A stretch of DNA of 64,000 nucleotides. It comes from Asterias amurensis (taxonomy: Eukaryota > Echinodermata > Asteroidea > Forcipulatida > Asteriidae). Location: contig NC_092665.1 of the NCBI RefSeq assembly GCF_032118995.1, forward strand, positions 2,144,001 through 2,208,000, read 5' to 3'. The translations under genes and the position numbers were made by a program. The notes under the pieces were generated by a model. That model was not told where the DNA came from and ran no database searches. It saw only the letters and a program-made list of their open reading frames with translations. Positions 34,676 through 45,269 of this stretch are shown here, one piece after another; positions within the stretch are counted from its first letter, which is position 1; each line of letters starts with the position of its first letter.

Positions 34676-35536
34676 AATATTAACAAGCGAGAAAGGTTCA
34701 TCATTATCTTAACTTTCTAAACTCTTAAAAGAGTAAAAATTAGTTGCTGGAGGTTTATATTATCCGATAAGTCATTTTGTGTATATTTTGTAGAATTGTA
34801 TGGATGCTAGCCCACTTGTTGAGCTGCTATGGCTCTCTTATATCATCAGAATTGTCAGAATTGCCGTAATGATTCGTGAATCTATTGTATAGTACCTTTA
34901 GCTGAATTACTTGTGCAATATTTTAAGTTGTTTTATTTATCTACAAGGTTTACTTTTTATTTATTTATTTATTTCCTTGTATTGTTTATCCTTACCTTAT
35001 CGTTATACTTATTTATTTTAAATTTATTTTGTATTCTTATTATATATTTATTATTTGCTATTGGTTGTATAATGTTCTGTTTTTTTAATGCTTTGTGTAC
35101 TACATGTATATTATGTTAAATCTACATATAATTTTATTGTGTACCCCAGATGTGGGGCAACGGATCTACGGATCATAGTATGTATTTGCTTTTGTTGTCC
35201 CTTGCCCAACTCGGGGTATATTGTCAATGTATTATGTTTTGTACTGTTATGGCAAATAAAATAATAATAATAATAATAATAATCACTAAGAGACAATCAC
35301 ATACAAAAACAAGTATGTTTGATTATAATGTAGTGTGTCATAGTTTGATTTGGATTTGTTGTTGTTAAAACAAAATGATTTGATCGTTGCGTTTTGTCTT
35401 TGTTTAAACCATTCTTTTCTTTGATTTGTGATTTGTCCGTAGTTTGTAAAAATTTTTAAACTAGTTATTGCCCTTTTGGCCGCTAATGGAGGAGAAGCTA
35501 CAGTCAGTGTATAGCGTATACAAGAACAGACTCCCT
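34676..35536. other. OAS-B 3' flank, no gene seen
   Basis: T-rich, with (aat)n near 35262. 'gcaaataaaataataataat' supplies an AATAAA near 35254. From 35290 it aligns with 44690-44950 after OAS-C. Confidence 0.5.
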
Positions 35537-35757
35537 TTAAAGGAACACGTTGCCTTGGATCGGTCGAGTTGGTCTATATAAAAGGCACTTGTAACCGTTT
35601 GTTGTAAAATGTAATATGGTTAGAAAGATGTTGTAAAAGTAGATATGATCTACACAAATTTGCCTCACAATTACGTGGTTTTCCTTTTACCTCGTCGACC
35701 GACCGTGTTAGTTCGCAAAGTAAAAGGAAAACCACGCAATTTCGAGGCTAATTTGTG
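35537..35757. repeat. AAAGGAACACG-family MITE truncated at the duplication junction
   Basis: Begins 'ttaaaggaacacgttgcctt', has the central palindrome ('gtaaaaggaaaaccacgc'), but stops at 'aatttgtgtag', where OAS-A intron 2 sequence starts. The right ~150 bp is missing. After OAS-C the equivalent site reads 'ctctttaaaagtaac' without the MITE. Confidence 0.8.
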
Positions 35758-36405
35758 TAGATTACGCGTCAGTTTGACCCTTGGTAGTGTTATCCAATTT
35801 GACACGGAGTCATCCTGACCCACCCCCGTATCCGGTTCCGGTCCATTCTGACGTAATAGGAGGTATGGAGAGCAGCAGTGCTTGTCTCTGCATCGTTGTC
35901 TTTAGTCAGAAATCCAACACTATTCGCAATCAGATCATAGAGCAAGGAACAGATCAATGATAAATGATTTTTTGTGGGGCAGTTTTTGTATATTTCTTCT
36001 TTCCACAGATCTCTGTAACATGTTCGATGCGATGCTTCAAAGCAACGAAGACGGGAGGGAGTTATACACGGCTTCGCTGATCAAACACCAGACACACTTC
36101 GTCAGGAGCCAGCCCACCGCCGTAATAGACTTCATTCGCCTGGTGAAGTACTGGGCGCACGACGCGCTCCCGGACAACCTCAAGCAGGCTTACTTTTTTG
36201 AGTTGGTCACCATTCACCTCTGGGAGGAGACAGGGAAACCGGAAGGTTTTAGCAAAGTGCAGGGATTCAAGAATGTGATGGAGACTTTGGCGAGCGGGAG
36301 CACGGAGCTGCGGAAGATGTACTGGCCCAACCTCTATGATAATGCTCTGGCAGTGCGCGCCATTGATAAACTCAACATGCACGAGTGAGTCCATCAATCA
36401 TTCAA

Positions 36406-36617
36406 TAAAGGAACACGGTCGGCCATTTTCACAAAATGGCCGACCGCGTTTCTTAAAACGAAGTAAACGGAAGATCGTGCAATTTCGAGTCATTACGTGT
36501 GTGGATCATTGTATTCTACTTCTAAAACATCTTTTTAACCACGCATTTCATAACAAACGGTTTCAAACGCTTTTCTAAGACCGACTCGTCCGATCCATGA
36601 CAACGTGTTCCTTTAAT
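36406..36617. repeat. AAAGGAACACG-family MITE, deleted form (duplicate of 26471-26682)
   Basis: Same internal deletion as the unit-1 copy, so it was inherited through the duplication. Confidence 0.75.
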
Positions 36618-36680
36618 TGTTGGTTTATTCATTGACACATGGCAGCCATATCAGCTTCTAGCCAGTGTCCTCAAGCTAGG

Positions 36681-36894
36681 TAGACTTGATTCAAGTCCCA
36701 TTCTCGTGTGAGATGTTTCTTTGCGTACACGCCAACTTACCATCAAACAACCCGTAGCATACTGTACATAAACAGTGCGCGTTCACCGTCAAAAGTAAAT
36801 GTGTTTCCGCTTGCGGAACAGGTTGGGGAATGCAGAGTCTCACAAAACAGTAGTTTTCTGGGATGGCACGGGATTGGGACTTGAGTCAAGTCTA
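36681..36894. mobile_element. Hairpin-ended MITE (duplicate of 26746-26955)
   Basis: Same hairpin ends and the same 'caagctagg' flanks as in OAS-A intron 3. It has a few private substitutions and a small insertion near 36793. Confidence 0.75.
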
Positions 36895-38708
36895 CAAGCT
36901 AGGTAATTATGGAGTTTAAATTCTACATTACTAAGAATGGAACAGAAGGAGTCAACCCTCAGAAATTTGAGAAACAAGTCATGCATGAAACATTGCTCAG
37001 GTTTGTTCGTTAGTCTGTCTTTCTCTACAAATTCCAACGTATTTAATTTCGATTTATTAGCCTTAATTATAAACAATACGATAACATAATTGTTACCCTT
37101 TTTTTCTTCTTCAGACCAGTCATTTTAGATCCAGCAAATCCGACAAACAACGTGTGTAAGATTTTCGATAAGCGATCCAACAGGCGCGCCATCGCTCGAG
37201 CTGCCCAGGTGACCCTTGACACGGAACTACTTAGAGACATCCGGGTCCGTCGAGACTGGAGTAATTAAAGGCGCTGGTTGGGACACCAATAATAAATCTG
37301 TGAAAATTTTGACTCGATTGATCGTCGTAGTTGAGAGAGAATAATGGAAGAAAAAACACCCTTGTCGCACAAGTTGTGTGCTTTCAGATGCTTGAATTCG
37401 AGACCTACTGTGAGAGTCTCTTCTTCATTTCAAATATTTTAGTGAGAAATTACTTCTTTCTCAAAAACTTTGTTACTTCAGAGGGAACCGTTTTTCACAA
37501 TGTGTTATACTTATATCAACAGCTCTCAATTGCTCGTTACCAATGCTGACAATTATTCCAGTGCCTAAAATGGTATGTATCATAAATATACGTGTGTTGC
37601 CGACTGCTTGTTTCCATTGGTCGCCATCGACTCGACGGGTCAAACCGTAGAGACAGGCACGCGCGCGTGTCTCTACACGCGCAACGCGCAACTCTCAGCC
37701 AATGATAAGTCTTCATTTTTCTCAGTGAGGGTGCTAGGTAGGGCAGATATGATGCAGCAGCAGAAAATGATGCTATGCCAAGTGGATGGATTCAACAAAA
37801 GTGCCTATAAGACTGTGGGCTATGGAGCGCCCTTGGTTGTGGGGTGTTTTAGACAACATGGAACAGTGTACACCACATGATATTTTTAGGTCAACGTGGA
37901 CCTCGCGAGAGAATTCTTTAGAAAGGGGAAATAATGAACAACAACAGGAAGACGATCAACCGAATCTGTTGGAAGTGAGTTACGGCGGTTTTTTTTAAGG
38001 TTTTTTTTTTAGGGGGGGTCTTGTACGTCATGCAAAGCGTCTAAAAGCAGAAAGGATGCGAAGTTGTTCAAAGTATAAAATTATTAACTATGAACGTATG
38101 ATAAGACATGCTTTTTGTTACATAAACATGGATAGCCGATTTCATTGAATTACCTTTAGACCATATTACGATCTTACAAATTAAACGTCTCTTTTTGTTG
38201 CTTTATTTATAAAACAATCGAACGGTTAAACAAAACCGAATGTAGACTTTTTCCTTTAAATTAGTATGTAATTTATTTATGTTAATAATCTGTAAAAATG
38301 TTTGCTCCGTCTATGCATTTCCTTCCTCCATGGTCTATGGGATTCCCCGTTTAATTTTACGCATGCGTGGTACCCGCTTTATTAATACATGTAATAGCAA
38401 TAGGCTGGACTGTGGAACCGTTGAATAACAGTCTTGCACAATAGGTGAGCATACGAAGTGTATCTGGGTGACGGTAGCGTGGACGTCGAAAGTGGGCGTT
38501 GAAGCCAGACCGGGGACTAGTGAGTTAGGAGACGGATCCATTCTTCACGCAAGATATTATCCCACGAATTGAGAATTACACAAACAGTAAGTTTTAGTAT
38601 AATACTCTGTGAAACATGTCGATAATGTTTATGTCATGTTTACGGGCGGAAAGGGTGGAAGGGATCACAATCAGCCAGTTGCAAGTCGCGTTGTGAGTTT
38701 AGACTCCC

Positions 38709-39092
38709 TTCCTAGGGAAGGTACACGTTTGGTAATATTGTCAAAGACCAGTCTTCTAACTTGGTGTACCTCAACATATCCATAAAATAAAAAGCCTGTG
38801 AACATTTGAGCTAAATTGGTCATCGAAGTTGCGAGGAAAATGATGAGAGAGAAAAACACCCTTGTTGGACGAATTTGTCTGCTTTCAGATAGGAATAAAA
38901 GTCTTCTGGCTAGAAGTCTTTTATTATTTTAGTTAGAATTTACCTCTTTCTCAAAATCTATGCTTCTTCAGAAAGATCCGTGTTTCTCACAATGTTTTAT
39001 ACTAAAATTTATTAACCTCTCTCCATTACTCGTTACTAAGTCAGTTTTTAAATTAATTATTTGAGTAATTACCGAATACCAATTCCCTTTAA
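38709..39092. repeat. Degraded AAAGGCAGTGGACACT MITE (duplicate of 28770-29152)
   Basis: Same erosion pattern as unit 1, with scattered differences. Confidence 0.6.
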
Positions 39093-39236
39093 TCAAGGTT
39101 ATTACCTGTTTAAAAAAAGAAAACCATTTATACGGCTGAAATGCTCTCTCAATTATATCGCATAACACATAACAGTAGGCCTATAATATATGCTTCACGA
39201 GCAATGGTAATTGTTATTGGTTGGTGTAGTTTTACG

Positions 39237-39628
39237 TTAAACGAACACGTTGCCTTGGATTGGTCGAGTTGGTCTTTGAAAAGCGTTTGTAACCGTTTTT
39301 TATATAAAATGCGTATGATTAGAAAGATGTTGTAAAAGTAGAATACAATGATCCACACAAACATGCCTCGAAATTGCACGGTTTTTCTTTTACCTCGTCG
39401 ACTAACACGGTCGGCCATTTATGGGAGTCAAATCTTTGACTCCCATAAATGGCCGACCGTGTTAGTTCGCAGAGTATTTGGAAAACCACGCAATTGCGAG
39501 GCAAACTTGTGTGGATCATTGTATTCTACTTTTAAAACATCTTTCCAACCATATGCATTTTATAAAAAACGGTGACAAACGCTTTTTATAGACCAACTCG
39601 TCCGATCCGAAGCAACGTGTTCCTTTAA
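39237..39628. repeat. Palindromic MITE, AAAGGAACACG family (duplicate of 29299-29689)
   Basis: 'ttaaacgaacacgttgcctt' to 'agcaacgtgttcctttaa' with the same long central palindrome. Confidence 0.8.
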
Positions 39629-40539
39629 ATGCATACATCAAAAAGGCGCTATATAGATGTCATGTTTATTATAAATAGCACCACATAATATTCGTTAATG
39701 TGAATGTGTCCAGATTGGATGTTCCATAATTTGTATAATGTGCGTATTGTTGTACGTGGTTTTAGTGTGTACTGTATTTTTGCAATTTTTATGTTTTGAG
39801 ACTCGTTAAATCAAAGTGAAATTCACTGTTTATAATGTGTGTGTATGATAAGGTGTGACAATAAAACAGACTATTATTTTGATTGACAAAACGTCCACCC
39901 TGTCCCAAAAAGGGTATATATAAACATCGACATAATTTGAAATGAGGCCTACTTTATTTTGGGCGGGTTTTTTTTTCACTGAGCCGGGATTTTTTTTTCC
40001 TGAACGTACTTTGTTTAACCTCTAGGCATTTCAAAAACCGTCAGTGGAGGTTTTATGAAAAGGTTTTTCTGCGAGAGAATTGTTCCAACCAAAACTATAG
40101 GTTGCTGCCGTTCGTCTGTTGACGAAGGAATTTAATTGTCATGTTACATTATATCTGAGGCAACGCACACAGTACATGTAGTTATAGCCATGGAAAATAA
40201 TTGTACATGTTCTGTTAACATTTAGAGCATTCATTTACAACATTTTGTCCTCAATGGACCCCAGGATTGCGTTTGTGGCGTGACCCCTTCACCCCGCCCC
40301 CGATGTTGCTAGTGACTACTACCGATGATAACAAATGATAAATGCATTAGACTTGATGACAAGTCGTTAGCGCTTCCGCGCGTGAAAATATTAATGAGTC
40401 CGCCCCTGGAATGGTGATCTATAGACCGTCTGGAAACTTGGGGTTGGTTTCAGTTCAGTTAGTAATTATCCCGCGGTAGTTACTCTAGTACATTGATACA
40501 ATACAAGCATTGTCAACTGTAAAAGAACGTTCCAAATGG

Positions 40540-40790
40540 ATAATAATATCGAAGTATTTACCAAAACAAGGATACTCAAGGCGCTGAGTAAAGCCTAATA
40601 CTATCTAAGTGCTACAGAGGGCAGTGCATACAGCATCCATAGCGAGGAACACCTGGGCGAACCCCTTCTCTTTTCGACAAGTGCACTGCGTTCTTTTACA
40701 CACGCTACACAACACATGGGACCAGCGGCTTTACGTCCCATCCAAAGGACGAAGTAATGGTTAAGTGCATTGCTTAATACACAAGTGTCA
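40540..40790 (-). repeat. SINE (minus orientation) upstream of OAS-C, uninterrupted
   Basis: 'taataatatcgaagtattta', 'ctcaaggcgctgagtaaag' and 'agtgctacagagggcagtgc' run on without the insertion seen upstream of OAS-B. Confidence 0.6.
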
Positions 40791-40846
40791 CGGCCGGATT
40801 CAATGACCAATGCCTTTATACCCTGCCTTTATTATAACTGTAGATC

Positions 40847-43764
40847 ATGGAAAGGACGGAAAAGATAGAGCTAATCCGGAAGATGACGGAATCCCCCCCT
40901 TGGATTTGGAATAGTTCTGATTCAAAAGACCTGCAAGGATACTTCGCCGATGACATTCAGGATGGAACGTCAGAATTCGATAAAGCATGCCGCGCTGCAA
41001 TCGCTGAAGTGGTTACTTCAATTCAGAATGACCCTTCAATTCTTCACAGCAAGGTTGTGAAGGTAGAGTAATTCGCAAATAATATGTAAATTTACTTTAC
41101 AATTAATAGTGTTGTATAATTAGTTGAAAGGCAGAATCATAATTTTTTTTACAAAAATTGGGGTGTTATTTATCCTGAGATATAATTTATATAGTGCATT
41201 TATTTTATTTATGTTCAAACTTTTAGGGTGGATCACTGGGAAAGGGTACCATGGTAAAAGATATTTCTGATGTTGATCTGGTTGTATTCATGAATGAACC
41301 TGCTATGGAACCTGTTGACAAAGTTGGGCCCACCCGCTATCAAGAGCAGCTGAATGAAGTTCTAAAACAACTGAAGAAACACGTGGATTTAAGATTGTCG
41401 GGTGTTACAAACATCCAACTAAAGCAATACTTGTTGAGTTTCACGATTCAAGTTCAAGGTCGGTCTGTTGACGTTGATCTCGTCCCGACGGCTGACAACA
41501 GCTCCAGTTTCAGTGGTAAATTTTAAAGTCACGGTCACCTGGAAATATAATTTTTTTTCTTTCAAACATAAGAGTATATGCTTACGAACAATAAAACAAT
41601 TTTTTTAGTAATTGTTTGTCACTATTTATATGTTTAAAAAATATATAAAGTTGTTTGGGGGGCTGACTCCGCCTACCCCTTTTATGACGTCAATCGAGGC
41701 AGACTTTGCCTGCAATGCGTATAGTAAACACACGTGCAAAGTACATGTACGTCCAAGTCGTGAGTTGGTACATTTCAAAAAGTGTTTTTCTGCATTCAGC
41801 AGCAATACACCTGGTCGGCATTGCCGGAAAAAAAACAAAAACAATTTTTTTTTGAAACGTACAAACTCACGACTTTGTCCATACATGTACTTTGCAATTG
41901 TGTTTACTCTACGCATTACAGGTAAAGTCTGCCTCGATTGACGTCACGAACAGCGCCCTCTCGGGTCGGGGTCTACTCTTAAATTTGTAAATAACATAAG
42001 AACTGATTTTTAAAACCTTAGTTAACTGTTTATTCACATTCCACTCATCAAAACACATATATTAGTGACAAAAGCTTTATTTTGAAAAAATACCACTTCC
42101 AGGTGACTTTAATGTGCAGCAGGGGAAATTGGCAACATGAATGATACTCAAGTTCCAACATGCAAAAGAATTGTAACTTGGGCCACAACAAACATCCATC
42201 TCAGTTGATATTCATACCTCCCGAGTCCCGCATGATTTTAGCATGACTTGAATTATGTCACCAACACGTCACACTCTCTAAATGTAAGAGTGAACAAACA
42301 CCACTCTTTACATTTCGAGTTATCCCTCATATGGCTCTTCAAAAAGAGTGGTGGTTATTTCACTCTTTTAAAGGGGTTTCACTCCAGGGCAGAGTGAAAA
42401 TCGCTCAAAAAGTTCAAAATTCAATCTAAAAGAGTGGAAGACCACTCGAAAAAGAGTTGTCCCTCATATGGCTCTTCAAAGGTGCTTTTTCACTCTTTTG
42501 CATTTTAGAGAGTATGTATTTTGCCTTCCCTCGTAGATAGTAGCCACATGTTCAACAAGATGCAACAAAGTAGCCCCGGTGCCAGGGAATATTACTCTCC
42601 TTCCCTGGTTAAGGACCAGGTGGAGTTCGTCAAGAAGCAACCTACTGCAGTGAAGTCTCTCATCCGGATGGTCAAGGTTTGGGCAGGCCAGTGTCTTCCC
42701 GAATCTCTGCGCAAGTCCTACCCTCTAGAGTTGCTGACAATCCATATGTGGGAGAGGGCTGGGTCTCCAAAAAGCTTCAAGTTGGCGAGAGGGTTCCGTT
42801 GCGTCATAACGATCTTTACCTCCTATTGCAAGTACCTACAGCCAGTCAATTGGACAAACTATTATTCCGAAGAACAGGCCCGCACGGCAATGACAGGAAT
42901 GGAAAAGTAATAATAAATAATATGATAACCCCGGACTACATAAGTATCAGGAAAACGCTTTTGGCACTCACAAAAATACATTCATAATCTTGAATGAATA
43001 AAAAAAATGATCCTACTTTGTTGGCAACCAATGCTTGATCTTTTTGGGTTTTTTTTTTTTCTTTTTCGAAATTGCATTTCAGGCCTATGAGGGTAAGGCA
43101 TAGTGGAAATATAAATCGGTCCAACCCACTCCGTACCCTTGGCCCCAGCACGTCTGATGTCAAAATCTTTCGGGGTGTTTTGTTTAACCACCATAATGAT
43201 GCGATCAATTGCTACAATTGAATGAACCCGACTAATTGTGAGAGCGTGTGTGCGAGCAAGTTGTCGGTGTCAACTTAGATCGTTGAGAAAATACACACTT
43301 AAAATTCATTTGAATTTTACCTAAAACTTAAGATGTTTGTTTGAACAAATCTATGCGTTAGGGCTATCTACAACTTCATGACCATTAGATCGGTAAGTGG
43401 CATGATGCAGATCGTTGCAGATGTTTTTTTGTTTTGTTTTGTTTTGGGTTTTTTTTTTTTCTTCAAAAAAAACGAAAGATTTTGATAGCAGGCGTGCTGG
43501 GTGGGGCCAATGATACGGAGTGGATTGGACCGATTTGTTGGGCTTTAGTTGAAATCAACTTAATTTTAATGAATAATTGTTCACTCTTTCCACAGACCTA
43601 TCGTATTGGACCCAGCCAATCCAACTAACAACGTCTTCAAGCTTTATCACGATCTAGTGAGCAAGAAAGACCTTGCTCGAGCCGCAAGTATGACCGTGGA
43701 ACACAGCGATCTTGTGAGAAGTGTCGGACGAGTCCGAGGAGGCCGGAAAAATTGGAACAATTAA
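40847..43764 (+). CDS. OAS-C: 2'-5'-oligoadenylate synthetase-like, catalytic triad intact
   Basis: Exons 40847-41062, 41227-41515, 42537-42906, 43596-43764; phases 0, 1, 2; 347 residues. It has GGSLGKGTMVKDISDVDLVV and SVDVDLVPTAD, so all three catalytic Asp are present; SLIRMVKVWAG, YPLELLTIHMWERAG and PIVLDPANPTNNV follow. It is the tandem-duplicate sister of OAS-B: most of exon 3 is nearly the same, but a ~20-residue stretch at its end (42806-42866) is largely replaced. Intron 2 has grown to about 1 kb through two insertions. A 'tgtag' acceptor-like site abuts 'atcATG', so a 5' leader exon is likely. Expected function is 2'-5' oligoadenylate synthesis in the cytosol or nucleus; the activating ligand in this lineage is not known from sequence. 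Confidence 0.92.
41524..42110. mobile_element. TIR element (AAAGTCAC..TGGAA) in OAS-C intron 2
   Basis: Left 'aaagtcacggtcacctggaa' and right 'ttccaggtgacttta' are inverted. Inside lies a second palindrome from 'gacgtcaatcgaggcagact' (41684) to 'agtctgcctcgattgacgtc' (41926-41945), with 'acatgtac' blocks and poly(A)/(T) arms. Probably one element inserted in another. Absent from OAS-B. Confidence 0.7.
42268..42516. mobile_element. MITE with ACTCTCTAAA(A)TG ends in OAS-C intron 2
   Basis: Left 'cactctctaaatgtaagagt' and right 'actcttttgcattttagaga' + 'gta' are inverted. 'ttatccctcatatggctctt' and 'ttgtccctcatatggctctt' repeat directly inside. It ends 20 bp before exon 3 and supplies part of its polypyrimidine region. 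Absent from OAS-B. Confidence 0.7.
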
Positions 43765-45110
43765 GACATTTAGCCTGGTGAATCGCTGCTACTTTCGGAA
43801 TCAAGGTTGTGCCTGCTGCTACTTTCGGATAGCTTAGATTGTGGGCCCCGTTTTTATCCGTTATTCACGAGCCTCGAAGTGTGACGTCAGATGTTCAGGC
43901 TATTTTCCGCTTAGCTTTTAGCCTAAACGAGATACGCAGTCAAATTATACACCCAAATTACATGCAAGTACATGGCACATGCATGTACTGCCTCTATGAT
44001 AATACACACGTGGACACAGGTCCAGATTTGCAAAGACAGCAACCACAAAACACCATAACAACAGGAAGGTACAACCACTAACCAATCACGAATGGACTAA
44101 AAACCCTCTAAAAGCCAAAATAAAACTGGCACAGAACATCTCTTAAAGCAATGAAGCAGGAGCTAAAACATAAAGGAATAAAACCTACAATTCAAACAAA
44201 AGAGGTCCACCCTCAGCCACATTCAAACGGACTTGTAACATCTTTCAAAACATGAAGCAGTAACTTACGATTGATTAATTATATACAATTAAAAAACAAG
44301 CAGCGCAAACATGCAAAATACTGAAATAATCTTTTGGTCACTGAAATAGCCGATGGATAATAATTGAATCATGGTTGAATCGCAATATTATAAATATTTT
44401 GATGTGTGATAGCATAGAGACCTACTATAATAGAAGGCCACGCCCATGTCTCTTGATCCCTTGTATTACTCATCCGTGAATGTACTGTTTTCTTATTAAT
44501 TTTTTGTGTATTTCTCGTCGAGGATAAGTTAGTTGCAGGAGATTTATATTATCCGATGCGTCGTTTTGTGTAGTATTTTTTAGAATTTGGTGAATGATAG
44601 CCCACCTTGTTGAGCTGCTATGGCTCCCTTTCAATCATCGGAATGGTAAGAATTACCATTGTGATTCGTATTGTGACATCACAAAGAGACAATCACAAAT
44701 TGATAAAGGTCTTTTAAAAACAAGTATGTTTAATTATAATGTAGTTTGTCATAGTTTGATTTGGAATTGTTGTTGTTAAAACAAAATGATTTGATCGTTG
44801 CGTTTTGTCTTTGTTTAAACCATTCTTTTCTTTGATTTGTGTTTTGTCCATTAGTTTGTATTTTTTTAAACTAGTTTTTGCCCTTTTGGCCGCCAATGGA
44901 GGAGTAGCTACAGTGTAGTAGTCTTGACTTAATACAAGAACAGACTCTCTTTAAAAGTAACTTTGCATGGATGTGTGTGAGCCCTCTTCATAACGAATCT
45001 TGTAGTAACGGCGAAAGCGTTTTGAATCAAGACTAGGCACGCAAACGTTCTCATTACAGGGGGAAAGTCCCATGCCATTACAACCAACAACAAGTTATAC
45101 ACTACGTCAC
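43765..45110. other. OAS-C 3' flank, no gene seen
   Basis: 43871-43901 repeats the block found at 25020. From 44335 it aligns with the OAS-B 3' flank. 'agccaaaataaaactggc' holds an AATAAA near 44120. Confidence 0.5.
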
Positions 45111-45269
45111 GGACGTGTCACGTCATAATATGCAACGCAAGGGGGCGGGCGAGTGCGAGTGTGAAAAAGTGCGACTCCAGAGCAGCGTTGTGGCGTTTGG
45201 GTCTCCATCCCAGCGAAAGTCCTATTATTGCTCCATTTGTTCTCAAACTCAAGCAGGATTTACGATAAG
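45111..45269 (+). promoter_or_regulatory. Candidate OAS-D promoter and 5' leader exon
   Basis: A locally GC-rich patch with the GC box 'gggggcgggc' (45141-45150) and the CRE-like 'cacgtcataa'. A donor 'ataag|gtaaga' at 45269/45270 could join the acceptor 'tatttcag' at 46838, just before the OAS-D ATG. Inferred from sequence only. Confidence 0.35.

Larger units (their letters stand above)
25824..35536. repeat. Tandem duplication, unit 1 (OAS-A exons 3-4 to OAS-B 3' flank)
   Basis: Sequence from 'attacgcgtcagtttgaccc' in OAS-A intron 2 to 'acaagaacagactccc' after OAS-B is repeated in order at 35758-44956. The first 4.5 kb is nearly identical between units; the OAS-B/OAS-C part is clearly more diverged. 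Each unit carries private insertions. Confidence 0.85.
36009..37268 (+). pseudogene. OAS-A': orphan exons 3-4 of OAS-A
   Basis: Exon 3 copy 36009-36384 differs from the OAS-A exon (26074-26449) at one synonymous site that I could find; exon 4 copy 37115-37268 is identical to 27176-27329. Exons 1 and 2, hence the whole catalytic motif region, are absent because the duplication began in intron 2. Splice sites and frame are intact, so it could only be used as alternative 3' exons. OAS-B exon 2 ends in the matching phase 1, which makes an OAS-B/OAS-A' chimera possible in principle. Without such splicing it is a gene fragment. The near-identity implies recent duplication or gene conversion, or an assembly artefact. 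Confidence 0.85.
35758..44956. repeat. Tandem duplication, unit 2 (OAS-A' exons 3-4 to OAS-C 3' flank)
   Basis: Second copy of 25824-35536. It starts inside a former intron 2 and ends 'acaagaacagactctcttt'. Private insertions are at 41524-42110 and 42268-42516. Confidence 0.85.
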
